A stretch of DNA of 64,000 nt from Bradyrhizobium sp. Tv2a-2. GTDB taxonomy: Bacteria > Pseudomonadota > Alphaproteobacteria > Rhizobiales > Xanthobacteraceae. The first letter of the stretch is position 1. Each line of letters opens with the position of its first letter. Below are positions 37,877-44,603 of the stretch, one piece after another. The DNA lies in NCBI RefSeq assembly GCF_000472425.1, contig NZ_AXAI01000015.1, forward strand, positions 124,001 to 188,000, read 5' to 3'. The notes beneath the pieces were generated by a model, which did not search any database, was not told where the DNA came from, and saw nothing but the letters and a program-made list of their open reading frames with translations. The position numbers and the translations under genes were made by a program.

Positions 37877-38374
37877 ATGCCGCGCATTGCCATTTACCCA
37901 GGTTCCTTCGATCCCGTCACCAACGGCCATTTGGACGTGGTGCGGCATGCCGTGACCCTCTGCGACAAGCTGATCGCAGCCGTCGGCGTGCATTCAGGCA
38001 AGAAGCCGCTGTTTTCGACCGAGGAGCGGCTCAAGATGACCCGGGACATCTTCGGCCCGGTCGCAGCCAGGGCCGGCTGCGCCTTCGACTGCACGACCTA
38101 TGACAACCTCACGGTCACCGCGGCGCAACAGACTGGTGCCACCATCATGATCCGCGGCCTGCGCGACGGCACCGACCTCGACTATGAAATGCAGCTCGCC
38201 GGAATGAACGAAACCATGGCGCCCGACGTGCATACGGTCTTCATCCCGGCCTCCGCACCTGTCCGCCCCATCACGGCCACCCTGGTCCGGCAGATCGCCG
38301 GCATGGGTGGCGACGTCTCGGCCTTTGTGCCGGCAGAGATTGCCGCGGCACTCAAAGCCAAATTCGCCGGCTGA
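37877..38374 (+). CDS. coaD: Phosphopantetheine adenylyltransferase (CoaD)
   Basis: 165 residues, ATG 37877 after TAGGAGGG. Nucleotidyl-transferase motif YPGSFDPVTNGH at the N-terminus, MIRGLRDGTDLDYEMQ and LVRQIAGMGGDVSAFVP near the C-terminus. It makes dephospho-CoA from 4'-phosphopantetheine, the penultimate step of CoA synthesis. First gene of the coaD-cyclophilin-cyclophilin-queA run. No ISSS string; the equivalent is ITAT, still consistent with the family. Confidence 0.95.
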   Translation: MPRIAIYPGSFDPVTNGHLDVVRHAVTLCDKLIAAVGVHSGKKPLFSTEERLKMTRDIFGPVAARAGCAFDCTTYDNLTVTAAQQTGATIMIRGLRDGTDLDYEMQLAGMNETMAPDVHTVFIPASAPVRPITATLVRQIAGMGGDVSAFVPAEIAAALKAKFAG

Positions 38375-38427
38375 CTGCGCAGGGTGAGCGCGAGCCGACC
38401 CTCCATCCAACCGATCCGGAGTTTTCG

Positions 38428-38991
38428 ATGATCCGAGCCCTCGCCGTAGTTTTCGCGCTGATGCTGGCCGCGCCTGCTTTTGCGCAATCGCTGCCTGCAG
38501 GCCTCGACAAGGCCAATGCGATTGTCATCGACACCACCAAGGGCCGCATCGTGATCAAGCTGCGTCAGGACCTCGCGCCGCAGCATGCCGAGCGGCTGAA
38601 ACAGCTTGCACGCGAGGGCTTCTACAACAACGTGCCGTTCCACCGCGTCATGGACGGCTTCATGGCGCAGACCGGCGATGGGCAGAACTTTAACGGCACC
38701 GGCGGCTCGAAATACCCGAACCTCAAGCAGGAGTTCTCCAACGTCCACTTCAAGCGCGGCATTGTCGGCATGGCGCGTCGCGGCGACAGCGTCGACACTG
38801 CGAATTCGCAATTCTTCATCATGTTCGGCGACGCACCTAGCCTCGACGGCCAGTACACCGTGATCGGTGAGGTCGTGCAGGGCATGGACGTCGTCGACAA
38901 GCTGAAGAAGGCCCCGCCCGGCTCGGGCTCCGGCACCGTCACCGATCCCGACAAGATGGTGAAGGTGCAAGTCGCGTCCGATATCAAGTGA
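38428..38991 (+). CDS. Periplasmic peptidyl-prolyl cis-trans isomerase (cyclophilin)
   Basis: 187 residues with signal peptide (MIRALAVVFALMLAAPAFA). Cyclophilin core VPFHRVMDGFMAQTGDG, then FKRGIVGMARRGDSVDTANSQFFIMFGD and LDGQYTVIGEVVQGMDVVDKL. CGGAG precedes ATG 38428. Works as a folding helper in the periplasm. The stop overlaps the GTG of the next gene (GTGA). Confidence 0.93.
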   Translation: MIRALAVVFALMLAAPAFAQSLPAGLDKANAIVIDTTKGRIVIKLRQDLAPQHAERLKQLAREGFYNNVPFHRVMDGFMAQTGDGQNFNGTGGSKYPNLKQEFSNVHFKRGIVGMARRGDSVDTANSQFFIMFGDAPSLDGQYTVIGEVVQGMDVVDKLKKAPPGSGSGTVTDPDKMVKVQVASDIK

Positions 38992-39428
38992 GCGCCGGCG
39001 GCGGCACACTTCGTGTCGTGATTGCTACGGCGCTGCCGCTTGTCTTGTTGCCGGCGCCGGCCAGATCCGAGGTCGGACAGGTCAACACGATCAAGGAGAC
39101 CATCGAACGAATCTATAGCTGCTGGCGCGCGCCGCCGCTGTCGCGTGCGAACCCGATGGACATCACAGTGATCGTAAGCTTCAACCGTGCGGGGCAGATT
39201 CTCGGCAAGCCTCGGATCACCTTTGAGACGGCCGAGGCGACCGACAACGACCGGGTGGAGTACCGCGTTGCCGTCATGGAGGCGTTGCAACGCTGCACGC
39301 CGATGCCATTTACCGAGAGCATGGCGGGCGCTGCGGCCGGGCACCCGTTCTGGATCCGGTTCCACACTACTGGTCCCAAACCCCAACCGACAGAGAAGCG
39401 AGCATGGCTGCTACAGAAAATACTTTGA
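38988..39428 (+). CDS. Hypothetical exported protein
   Basis: 146 residues from GTG 38988, which overlaps the preceding stop. Hydrophobic N-terminus (VVIATALPLVLLPAPARS), probable signal peptide, then ERIYSCWRAPP and DITVIVSFNRAGQILGKPRITF, reminiscent of the TonB/TolA C-terminal fold used to contact membrane partners. Sits between two cyclophilin genes and overlaps the start of the second by 25 bases. Function unknown. Confidence 0.72.
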   Translation: MSAGGGTLRVVIATALPLVLLPAPARSEVGQVNTIKETIERIYSCWRAPPLSRANPMDITVIVSFNRAGQILGKPRITFETAEATDNDRVEYRVAVMEALQRCTPMPFTESMAGAAAGHPFWIRFHTTGPKPQPTEKRAWLLQKIL

Positions 39429-39868
39429 TCCTTGAGACCACCCAGGGCCCCGTGACCATCGAGATGCGTCCCGATCTTGCGCCCGGCCACGTCGCCCGCA
39501 TCAAGGAGCTGGTGCGCGAAGGCTTTTACGACGGCATCGTGTTTCACCGCGTGATCGACGGCTTCATGGCGCAGACCGGCTGCCCGCACGGCACCGGCAC
39601 CGGCGGAAGCGGCAAGAAGCTGAAGGCCGAGTTCAACAAGGAGCCGCATGTGCGCGGCACCGCCTCGATGGCACGTGCGGCCAGCCCTGACTCCGCCGAC
39701 AGCCAGTTCTTCATCTGCTTCGACGATGCCTCCTTCCTCAATGGCCAGTACACCGTCTGGGGCAAGGTCACCGCGGGCATGGAGAATGTCGACAAGATCA
39801 AGCGCGGCGAGCCGGTGAAGGATCCCGACAAGATCGTGAAAGCTCGCATGGCCGCCGACGCGAAGTAA
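39404..39868 (+). CDS. ppiB: Cytoplasmic peptidyl-prolyl cis-trans isomerase (cyclophilin B-like)
   Basis: 154 residues without signal peptide. Motifs IVFHRVIDGFMAQTGCPHGTG, VRGTASMARAASPDSADSQFFICFDD, LNGQYTVWGKV. It catalyses prolyl isomerisation in the cytoplasm. ATG 39404 lies inside the upstream gene, so the three genes form one tight operon. A palindromic repeat separates it from queA. Confidence 0.93.
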   Translation: MAATENTLILETTQGPVTIEMRPDLAPGHVARIKELVREGFYDGIVFHRVIDGFMAQTGCPHGTGTGGSGKKLKAEFNKEPHVRGTASMARAASPDSADSQFFICFDDASFLNGQYTVWGKVTAGMENVDKIKRGEPVKDPDKIVKARMAADAK

Positions 39869-39885
39869 CGCCTGACGTCGACTCC

Positions 39886-39965
39886 GTCATTCCGGGGCGG
39901 TGCGAAGCACCGAGCCCGGAATCTCGAGATTCCGGGTTCGCCTCTTCGAGGCGCCCCGGAATGAC
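39886..39965. repeat. Dispersed palindromic repeat family C, copy 1
   Basis: Outer arms GTCATTCCGGGGCG (39886-39899) and CGCCCCGGAATGAC (39952-39965) with a perfect inner palindrome at 39915-39936. Lies between ppiB and queA. A more diverged relative is at 47276-47375. Confidence 0.8.
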
Positions 39966-39990
39966 AGCGCGCCTGCAGGCGCATTGAACC

Positions 39991-41064
39991 ATGCGCACCG
40001 ACCTTTTCGATTTCGACCTGCCGCCTGAGAACATCGCGCTGCGTCCCGCGAGCCCGCGGGATTCCGCGCGTCTCCTGGTGGTGCAGTCCGGTGGCGGACT
40101 GCGCGATCAGGTCGTTGCCGACCTGCCGGACTGGCTTCGCCCCGGTGACCAGATCGTCGTCAACGACACCAAGGTGATCCCGGCGCAGCTCTCCGGCCGG
40201 CGGATCGGGCGCGCGACCGAGCCGAGGATCGAGGCGACGCTGATCAAGCGTCTCGACGGCTCGCGCTGGCAGGCGCTGGTGAGGCCGGCGAAGAAGCTGG
40301 CCGAGGGCGACACCATCCGCTTCGGCAACGAGGGCAGGGTCTGCCTGCTCGGCAATCTCGATGCACAGGTCGAGCGCAAGGGCGACGAGGGCGAGGTGAC
40401 GCTGTCCTTTGCTTTCCATGGCCCCGTGCTCGACCAGGCCATCGCCGATGTCGGCCAGGTGCCGCTGCCGCCCTATATCGCCTCCAAGCGTGAGGTCGAT
40501 GAGCGCGACATGGCGGACTACCAGACCATGTTCGCGCAGGCCGAGGGCGCCGTGGCGGCGCCGACCGCCGGCCTGCATTTCACGCCCGCGCTGGAAGCGA
40601 GCTTGCGCGCGCGCGGCGTTTCCATCCACCGCATCACGCTGCATGTCGGGGCAGGGACCTTCCTGCCGGTGAAGGCCGACGACACGGCCGGCCACAAGAT
40701 GCATGCGGAATGGGGCCAGATCACCGCTGAGACGGCATCAGCACTGAATGCGGCGCGTGCGAAGGGTGGCCGCATTGTCGCGATCGGCACGACCTCGCTG
40801 CGCCTGCTCGAAAGTGCGGCCGCCGAGGGCGGCACCATCCGGCCCTTTGCCGAGGAGACCTCGATCTTCATCACGCCCGGCTACCGCTTCCGCGCGGTCG
40901 ATATCCTGCTCACCAATTTCCATCTGCCACGCTCGACCCTGTTCATGCTGGTCTCGGCCTTTGCCGGCCTGGAGATGATGAAGAATGCCTATGCGCATGC
41001 AATTGCGAGCGGATACCGGTTTTATTCGTATGGGGATGCGTGTCTGCTGTTTCGAGGCGAGTGA
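39991..41064 (+). CDS. queA: S-adenosylmethionine:tRNA ribosyltransferase-isomerase (QueA)
   Basis: 357 residues. Begins MRTDLFDFDLPPENIALRPASPRDSARLLV, continues with GDQIVVNDTKVIPAQLSGRR, and has EGAVAAPTAGLHFTPALE and LLTNFHLPRSTLFMLVSAF, all QueA signatures. It converts preQ1 in tRNA to epoxyqueuosine. tgt, the enzyme that inserts preQ1, lies 1.4 kb downstream with asd between them on the other strand. Confidence 0.96.
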   Translation: MRTDLFDFDLPPENIALRPASPRDSARLLVVQSGGGLRDQVVADLPDWLRPGDQIVVNDTKVIPAQLSGRRIGRATEPRIEATLIKRLDGSRWQALVRPAKKLAEGDTIRFGNEGRVCLLGNLDAQVERKGDEGEVTLSFAFHGPVLDQAIADVGQVPLPPYIASKREVDERDMADYQTMFAQAEGAVAAPTAGLHFTPALEASLRARGVSIHRITLHVGAGTFLPVKADDTAGHKMHAEWGQITAETASALNAARAKGGRIVAIGTTSLRLLESAAAEGGTIRPFAEETSIFITPGYRFRAVDILLTNFHLPRSTLFMLVSAFAGLEMMKNAYAHAIASGYRFYSYGDACLLFRGE

Positions 41065-41084
41065 GCGGACGCGGGGCTCCGTCT

Positions 41085-41108
41085 CACCTCTCCCCGGCGG
41101 GAGAGGTG
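41085..41108. terminator. Bidirectional stem-loop between queA and asd
   Basis: CACCTCTCCC and GGGAGAGGTG form a 10-base perfect stem with a CGGC loop. It separates two convergent genes. No T-run, so termination strength is uncertain. Confidence 0.65.
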
Positions 41109-41130
41109 ATCTTCGCTGCGGCGACCGCTG

Positions 41131-42156
41131 TTACGCCATCACGCGCTCCGGCAACAGCTCCGCGATCTGCACCGCGTTGAGCGCCGCGCCCTTGAGCAGC
41201 TGATCGGCCGCGACGAACATCGAGATTGAGTGGCCTGACGTGTCGCTCAAGTCTCGCCTGATGCGGCCAACCAGCACGTCGTCCTGCCCGGATGCATCGA
41301 GCGGCATCGGGAAATAGTTGTTGGCTCGGTCGTCGACGACCCGCACGCCCGGTGCGACGCTGAGGATGTTGCGCACCTCGGCTTCCGTGATCGGCCGCTC
41401 GCATTCGATGGTGATGGCCTCGGAATGGGCGCGCAGCACCGGCACGCGCACGCAGGTCACGCCGACGCCAATCTTGTCGTCCTCGAAGATCTTGCGGGTT
41501 TCCTTGATGACCTTGGTTTCCTCGTCATTGTAGCCGGTGTCAGGGTCGATCGCGGTGTTGTGGCTGAAGAGGTTGAAGGCGTAGGAGTGCGGCATCACTT
41601 TGGGCGGGAAGACCTGGCCGTTGAGATGCGCGCGGGTCGACTGCACGAGCTCGTCCATTGCGGCGGCACCGGCGCCGCTCGCGGCCTGATAGGTCGCGAT
41701 GATGACGCGCTTGATGCGGTTCTGCTGGTGGATCGGCCACAGCGGCACCAGTGCGGTGATCGCCGCGCAGTTCGGGTTGGCGATGATGCCCTTGTGGTCG
41801 CGGATGCGGTTGGCGTTGATCTCGGGGATCACCAGCGGCACGTTCGGGTCCATGCGGAAAGCCGAGGAGTTGTCGACCACGACGGCACCGGAGCGCACGG
41901 CGACGGGTGCGAACTTCCGGGAGATGGAGCCGCCGGCCGAGAACAGCGCGATGTCGACGCCTTCGAAGGAGCGCTCATCGAGCTCCTCGATCACGATCCG
42001 CTCGCCGCGGAAATCGACCGTCTTGCCGGCCGAGCGGGCGCTGGCGAGCGCCTTCAGTCGGCTGACGCGGAAATTGCGCTTGTCCATGGTGGCGATGAAC
42101 TCGGCGCCGACGGCACCGGTCACGCCGACAATGGCTACAACGGGATCGTTCTTCAC
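41131..42156 (-). CDS. asd: Aspartate-semialdehyde dehydrogenase
   Basis: 341 residues from GTG 42156, which has GGAG six bases upstream; the ATG at 42168 abuts AGGAAG too closely. NADP-binding VAIVGVTGAVGAEF, SAGGSISRKFAP, catalytic Cys in ANPNCAAIT (about residue 130) and GVGVTCVRVPVLRAHSEA. The enzyme makes aspartate semialdehyde, the branch point to threonine, methionine, lysine and diaminopimelate. It sits on the opposite strand between queA and tgt. Its upstream leader looks like a Thr/Lys-sensing attenuator (42195-42365). Confidence 0.95.
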   Translation of the reverse strand: MKNDPVVAIVGVTGAVGAEFIATMDKRNFRVSRLKALASARSAGKTVDFRGERIVIEELDERSFEGVDIALFSAGGSISRKFAPVAVRSGAVVVDNSSAFRMDPNVPLVIPEINANRIRDHKGIIANPNCAAITALVPLWPIHQQNRIKRVIIATYQAASGAGAAAMDELVQSTRAHLNGQVFPPKVMPHSYAFNLFSHNTAIDPDTGYNDEETKVIKETRKIFEDDKIGVGVTCVRVPVLRAHSEAITIECERPITEAEVRNILSVAPGVRVVDDRANNYFPMPLDASGQDDVLVGRIRRDLSDTSGHSISMFVAADQLLKGAALNAVQIAELLPERVMA

Positions 42157-42194
42157 TTTTGTCTCCATCTTCCTGGGATCATGCTTCAGGCAAC

Positions 42195-42226
42195 AAAAAA
42201 GCCCCAGACCTGAGAGGGCGGGGCTT
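42195..42226 (-). terminator. Attenuator terminator in the asd leader
   Basis: On the minus strand AAGCCCC (42226-42220) pairs with GGGGCTT (42205-42199), and the run of T at 42200-42195 follows. It lies after the leader ORF and 38 bases before the asd GTG, with no complete gene before it to terminate. An alternative pairing of 42282-42273 with 42229-42219 (nine pairs, one bulge, one mismatch) would block it. Confidence 0.75.
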
Positions 42227-42256
42227 CGGTTCGAGATGTCGCGATGTCTTGATCAG

Positions 42257-42328
42257 CTACGCGCGCACGCCTCCGAGGCCCGGTCGGGCTTTGGTCGTTT
42301 TGGTCGTGCTTTTGGTGGCGGCGATCAT
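42257..42328 (-). CDS. Leader peptide of asd rich in Thr and Lys
   Basis: A 23-codon ORF, ATG 42328 to TAG 42257, with the core TKSTTKTTK: five Thr and three Lys in nine codons (ACC AAA AGC ACG ACC AAA ACG ACC AAA). asd serves threonine and lysine synthesis. The last Lys codon is followed directly by GCCC (42289-42286), which can pair with GGGC at 42281-42278; stalling there would free 42282-42273 to form the antiterminator. The ATG lies 8 bases after the -10 box, so the RNA is probably leaderless and lacks a Shine-Dalgarno. No homologue was searched. Confidence 0.7.
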   Translation of the reverse strand: MIAATKSTTKTTKARPGLGGVRA

Positions 42329-42336
42329 GGCGCGGG

Positions 42337-42365
42337 AACATAGGGGGCGCTCGAAGGCCCGTCAA
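42337..42365 (-). promoter_or_regulatory. Sigma70-type promoter of the asd leader
   Basis: TTGACG (42365-42360), 17 bases, TATGTT (42342-42337). The first purine in start position near the ideal distance is the A of the leader ATG at 42328, or G at 42331. The promoter is divergent from tgt, whose start is 71 bases away. Confidence 0.65.
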
Positions 42366-42435
42366 CGGCTTTTGACGAGGAATACCGGCCCCGAGGAGGT
42401 TGAAACCGGCATGCCTGTTACGCGATAAGCCCCGC

Positions 42436-43575
42436 ATGACGCTTCCCAACCATTTCGAACTCATCGCCACCGACGGCGCCGCCCGCACCGGAAAGCTGAC
42501 CACGCCGCACGGGGTGGTGCGCACGCCGGCCTTCATGCCGGTCGGCACGGCCGGTGCCATGAAGGGACTGTACTGGCGGGAAGTGCGCGACGCCGGCGCC
42601 GACATCGTGCTCGGCAACACCTATCATCTGATGCTGCGGCCCGGCGCCGAGCGGATCGCAGCGCTCGGCGGCCTGCAGCGCTTCACCGGCTGGGGCGGGC
42701 CGATGCTGACCGACTCCGGCGGCTTCCAGGTGATGTCGCTCTCCGAGCTGCGCAAGCTGACCGAGCAGGCGGTGACCTTCCGCTCCCATATCGACGGGGT
42801 GAAGGTCGAGCTGTCGCCGGAGCGCTCGATCGAGGTGCAGCGCCTGCTTGGCTCCGACATCGCCATGCAACTGGACGAATGTGTGCGGCTGCCGGCCGAG
42901 CGCGCGGATATCGAGCGCGCGATGCAGCTCTCGCTGCGCTGGGCGGAGCGCAGCAAGCGCGCCTTCGAGACGGCGCCCGACGGCTACATGCTGTTCGGCA
43001 TCGTGCAGGGTGGCGATGTGGGGGAGCTGCGCCAGGCGAGTGCGCGCGGGCTCTCCGAGATCGGCTTCCATGGCTATGCCATCGGCGGGCTTGCGGTCGG
43101 CGAGCCGCAAGCCGTGATGCTTCATATGATCGAGGAGACCGCGCCGCTATTGCCGTCGGACCGGCCACGTTATCTCATGGGCGTCGGCACGCCCGACGAC
43201 CTCCTGGAGGCGGTCAAGCGCGGCATCGATATGTTCGACTGCGTGCTGCCGACGCGCAATGGCCGCCACGGCATGGTCTTCACACGATACGGCGCTATCA
43301 ACTTGCGCAATGCGCGCCACGCCGATGATCCGCGCCCGCTTGACGAGGAAAGCATCTGGCCGTCGACGCGCGACATCTCGCGCGCCTATCTGCATCACCT
43401 CGTCCGCTCCGGCGAGACACTGGGCGCGATGCTGCTGTCCGAGATCAACATCGCCTACTACCAGCGCCTGATGAGCGACATCAGGGAGGCGATCGCGCAA
43501 GGCCGGTTTGGGGAACTCTACGACGCGACGCGACAGGGCTGGGCGCGCGGCGACATCGCACCGATCACGAGCTGA
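42436..43575 (+). CDS. tgt: tRNA-guanine transglycosylase lacking the zinc site
   Basis: 379 residues from ATG 42436. Catalytic features are present: TDSGGFQVMSL (substrate Asp near residue 94), YAIGGLAVGEP, and the nucleophile Asp in DMFDCVLPTRNGRHG. It exchanges guanine for preQ1 at tRNA position 34. In the zinc region the family CxCxxC is replaced: ECDCYTC of E. coli aligns with ESIWPST (about residues 305-311), and the zinc His (TIHNLRYYQ) aligns with Ile in SEINIAYYQ. All four ligands are lost though the fold around them is kept. No good ribosome site; a five-codon ORF at 42411 precedes it. Confidence 0.92.
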   Translation: MTLPNHFELIATDGAARTGKLTTPHGVVRTPAFMPVGTAGAMKGLYWREVRDAGADIVLGNTYHLMLRPGAERIAALGGLQRFTGWGGPMLTDSGGFQVMSLSELRKLTEQAVTFRSHIDGVKVELSPERSIEVQRLLGSDIAMQLDECVRLPAERADIERAMQLSLRWAERSKRAFETAPDGYMLFGIVQGGDVGELRQASARGLSEIGFHGYAIGGLAVGEPQAVMLHMIEETAPLLPSDRPRYLMGVGTPDDLLEAVKRGIDMFDCVLPTRNGRHGMVFTRYGAINLRNARHADDPRPLDEESIWPSTRDISRAYLHHLVRSGETLGAMLLSEINIAYYQRLMSDIREAIAQGRFGELYDATRQGWARGDIAPITS

Positions 43576-43712
43576 TCGGCAGACGCATCGCGACGCGCAG
43601 CTGACGCAGGGGCATCAGGACTGCAAGAGTAAGCCGAAGCTTTTCTGGAATTTTACCAACTGACGCTGCAACAATGGTCGCGGGGGGCGCGGACGAGCGC
43701 CCCGCCCGACAC

Positions 43713-43928
43713 CTAATTGCACAGGATCCGCTTGGCCGCGTGCTTGGTTACGAAACCGTATCCGCAGGTGTCGCAGGTCCAGAGATAGCTGATGAGGTGT
43801 TCCGACAGATAGGCGGACGCTTCGGCAGCAACCATGGAGTCTGCACACACAGGACAGGTCGGCAAATCACTTCCCCGGGGATCGGGGTGCGGCATCACGG
43901 TCGACAGGATTTCAGCAAAAGCTGGCAT
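43713..43928 (-). CDS. Small zinc-ribbon protein
   Basis: 71 residues with two CxxC pairs, LPTCPVCADSM and LWTCDTCGYGF, spaced for a zinc ribbon. GAGGGG precedes the ATG at 43928. Related short Cys4 proteins are frequent in rhizobia. Function unknown; DNA or protein binding through the ribbon is plausible. Confidence 0.72.
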   Translation of the reverse strand: MPAFAEILSTVMPHPDPRGSDLPTCPVCADSMVAAEASAYLSEHLISYLWTCDTCGYGFVTKHAAKRILCN

Positions 43929-44232
43929 CGTGACCCCTCTGCGTTCCTAGTGTGGTAAGTCCTATACACCACATTCATTGACAGTGTAGCAACACAAATG
44001 CGTAGGTTTTGCGTTATTTAGCCGCGTTAAGTTTTTGCAATGCAGCGCATAATTGATTTGCATCCTCATGTTCTGCGGGCGCGCGTTGTCACGACCTGGC
44101 GCCGGAACGATCAATGTTGAGACCGCGCCGATATCGAGCAACACGCGAGGCTGTGGGCAAAACCATCCTGCCCATCGTGCTGTCGTCTGCGGCGCGCTAT
44201 CTCTCAACTGCCCTGTGTGAAGGAATTGAGCC
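43929..44232. other. Intergenic region between zinc-ribbon and BrnA-like genes
   Basis: 304 bases with divergent promoters. A minus-strand frame at 43962-44234 has no ribosome site and no domain. Nothing else seen. Confidence 0.5.
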
Positions 44233-44472
44233 ATGCCCGATCAGCCGAGACGGCCAAGGACGCTGAACGACGCGCGCAGCGAAGCGGAGGCGGCGTTCAA
44301 GAAGGTGACGACGAAGGTGGCGGAAGCGCCGCCAAAGAGAAACGCCATTCCCGGCGTGAAGGAGCAGGTGACGTTACGCATCGACCAGGACGTGCTGGAT
44401 CATTTCCGGTCGAGCGGACCTGGCTGGCAGGACCGCATCAATGACGCGCTGCGCAAGGCGACGGGGAAATAG
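44233..44472 (+). CDS. BrnA-type antitoxin (orphan)
   Basis: 79 residues after AAGGAA. The C-terminal half KEQVTLRIDQDVLDHFRSSGPGWQDRINDALRKA matches the BrnA ribbon-helix-helix antitoxin; the N-terminus is basic and disordered. Usually a brnT toxin gene precedes brnA, but no brnT frame is seen within 300 bases on either side, so it is an orphan or a free-standing regulator. Confidence 0.8.
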   Translation: MPDQPRRPRTLNDARSEAEAAFKKVTTKVAEAPPKRNAIPGVKEQVTLRIDQDVLDHFRSSGPGWQDRINDALRKATGK

Positions 44473-44495
44473 CATCTTGGGGCGATTGCGCAGCT

Positions 44496-44603
44496 ATTAG
44501 AGTGTTTTCGAGCGAAGTGGGGACCGGTTCGCGTGAAGAAAACGCGTCAAAACAAGAATCTAGAGCTTCGGTTCTGATTCAATCAGAACCGGAATTGCTC
44601 TAG
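44496..44603. repeat. Dispersed repeat family B, copy 2 (reverse orientation)
   Basis: Same element as 37243-37332 on the opposite strand, including GAAGAAAACGCGTC and the perfect palindrome GGTTCTGATTCAATCAGAACC at 44570-44590. It reaches the stop codon of the caspase-like gene. Confidence 0.8.

Noticed and set aside
42411..42428. Five-codon ORF (ATG to TAA) before tgt with GGAGG 12 bases upstream
   Set aside because: Spacing is long and the ORF too short to judge; mentioned only in the tgt entry.
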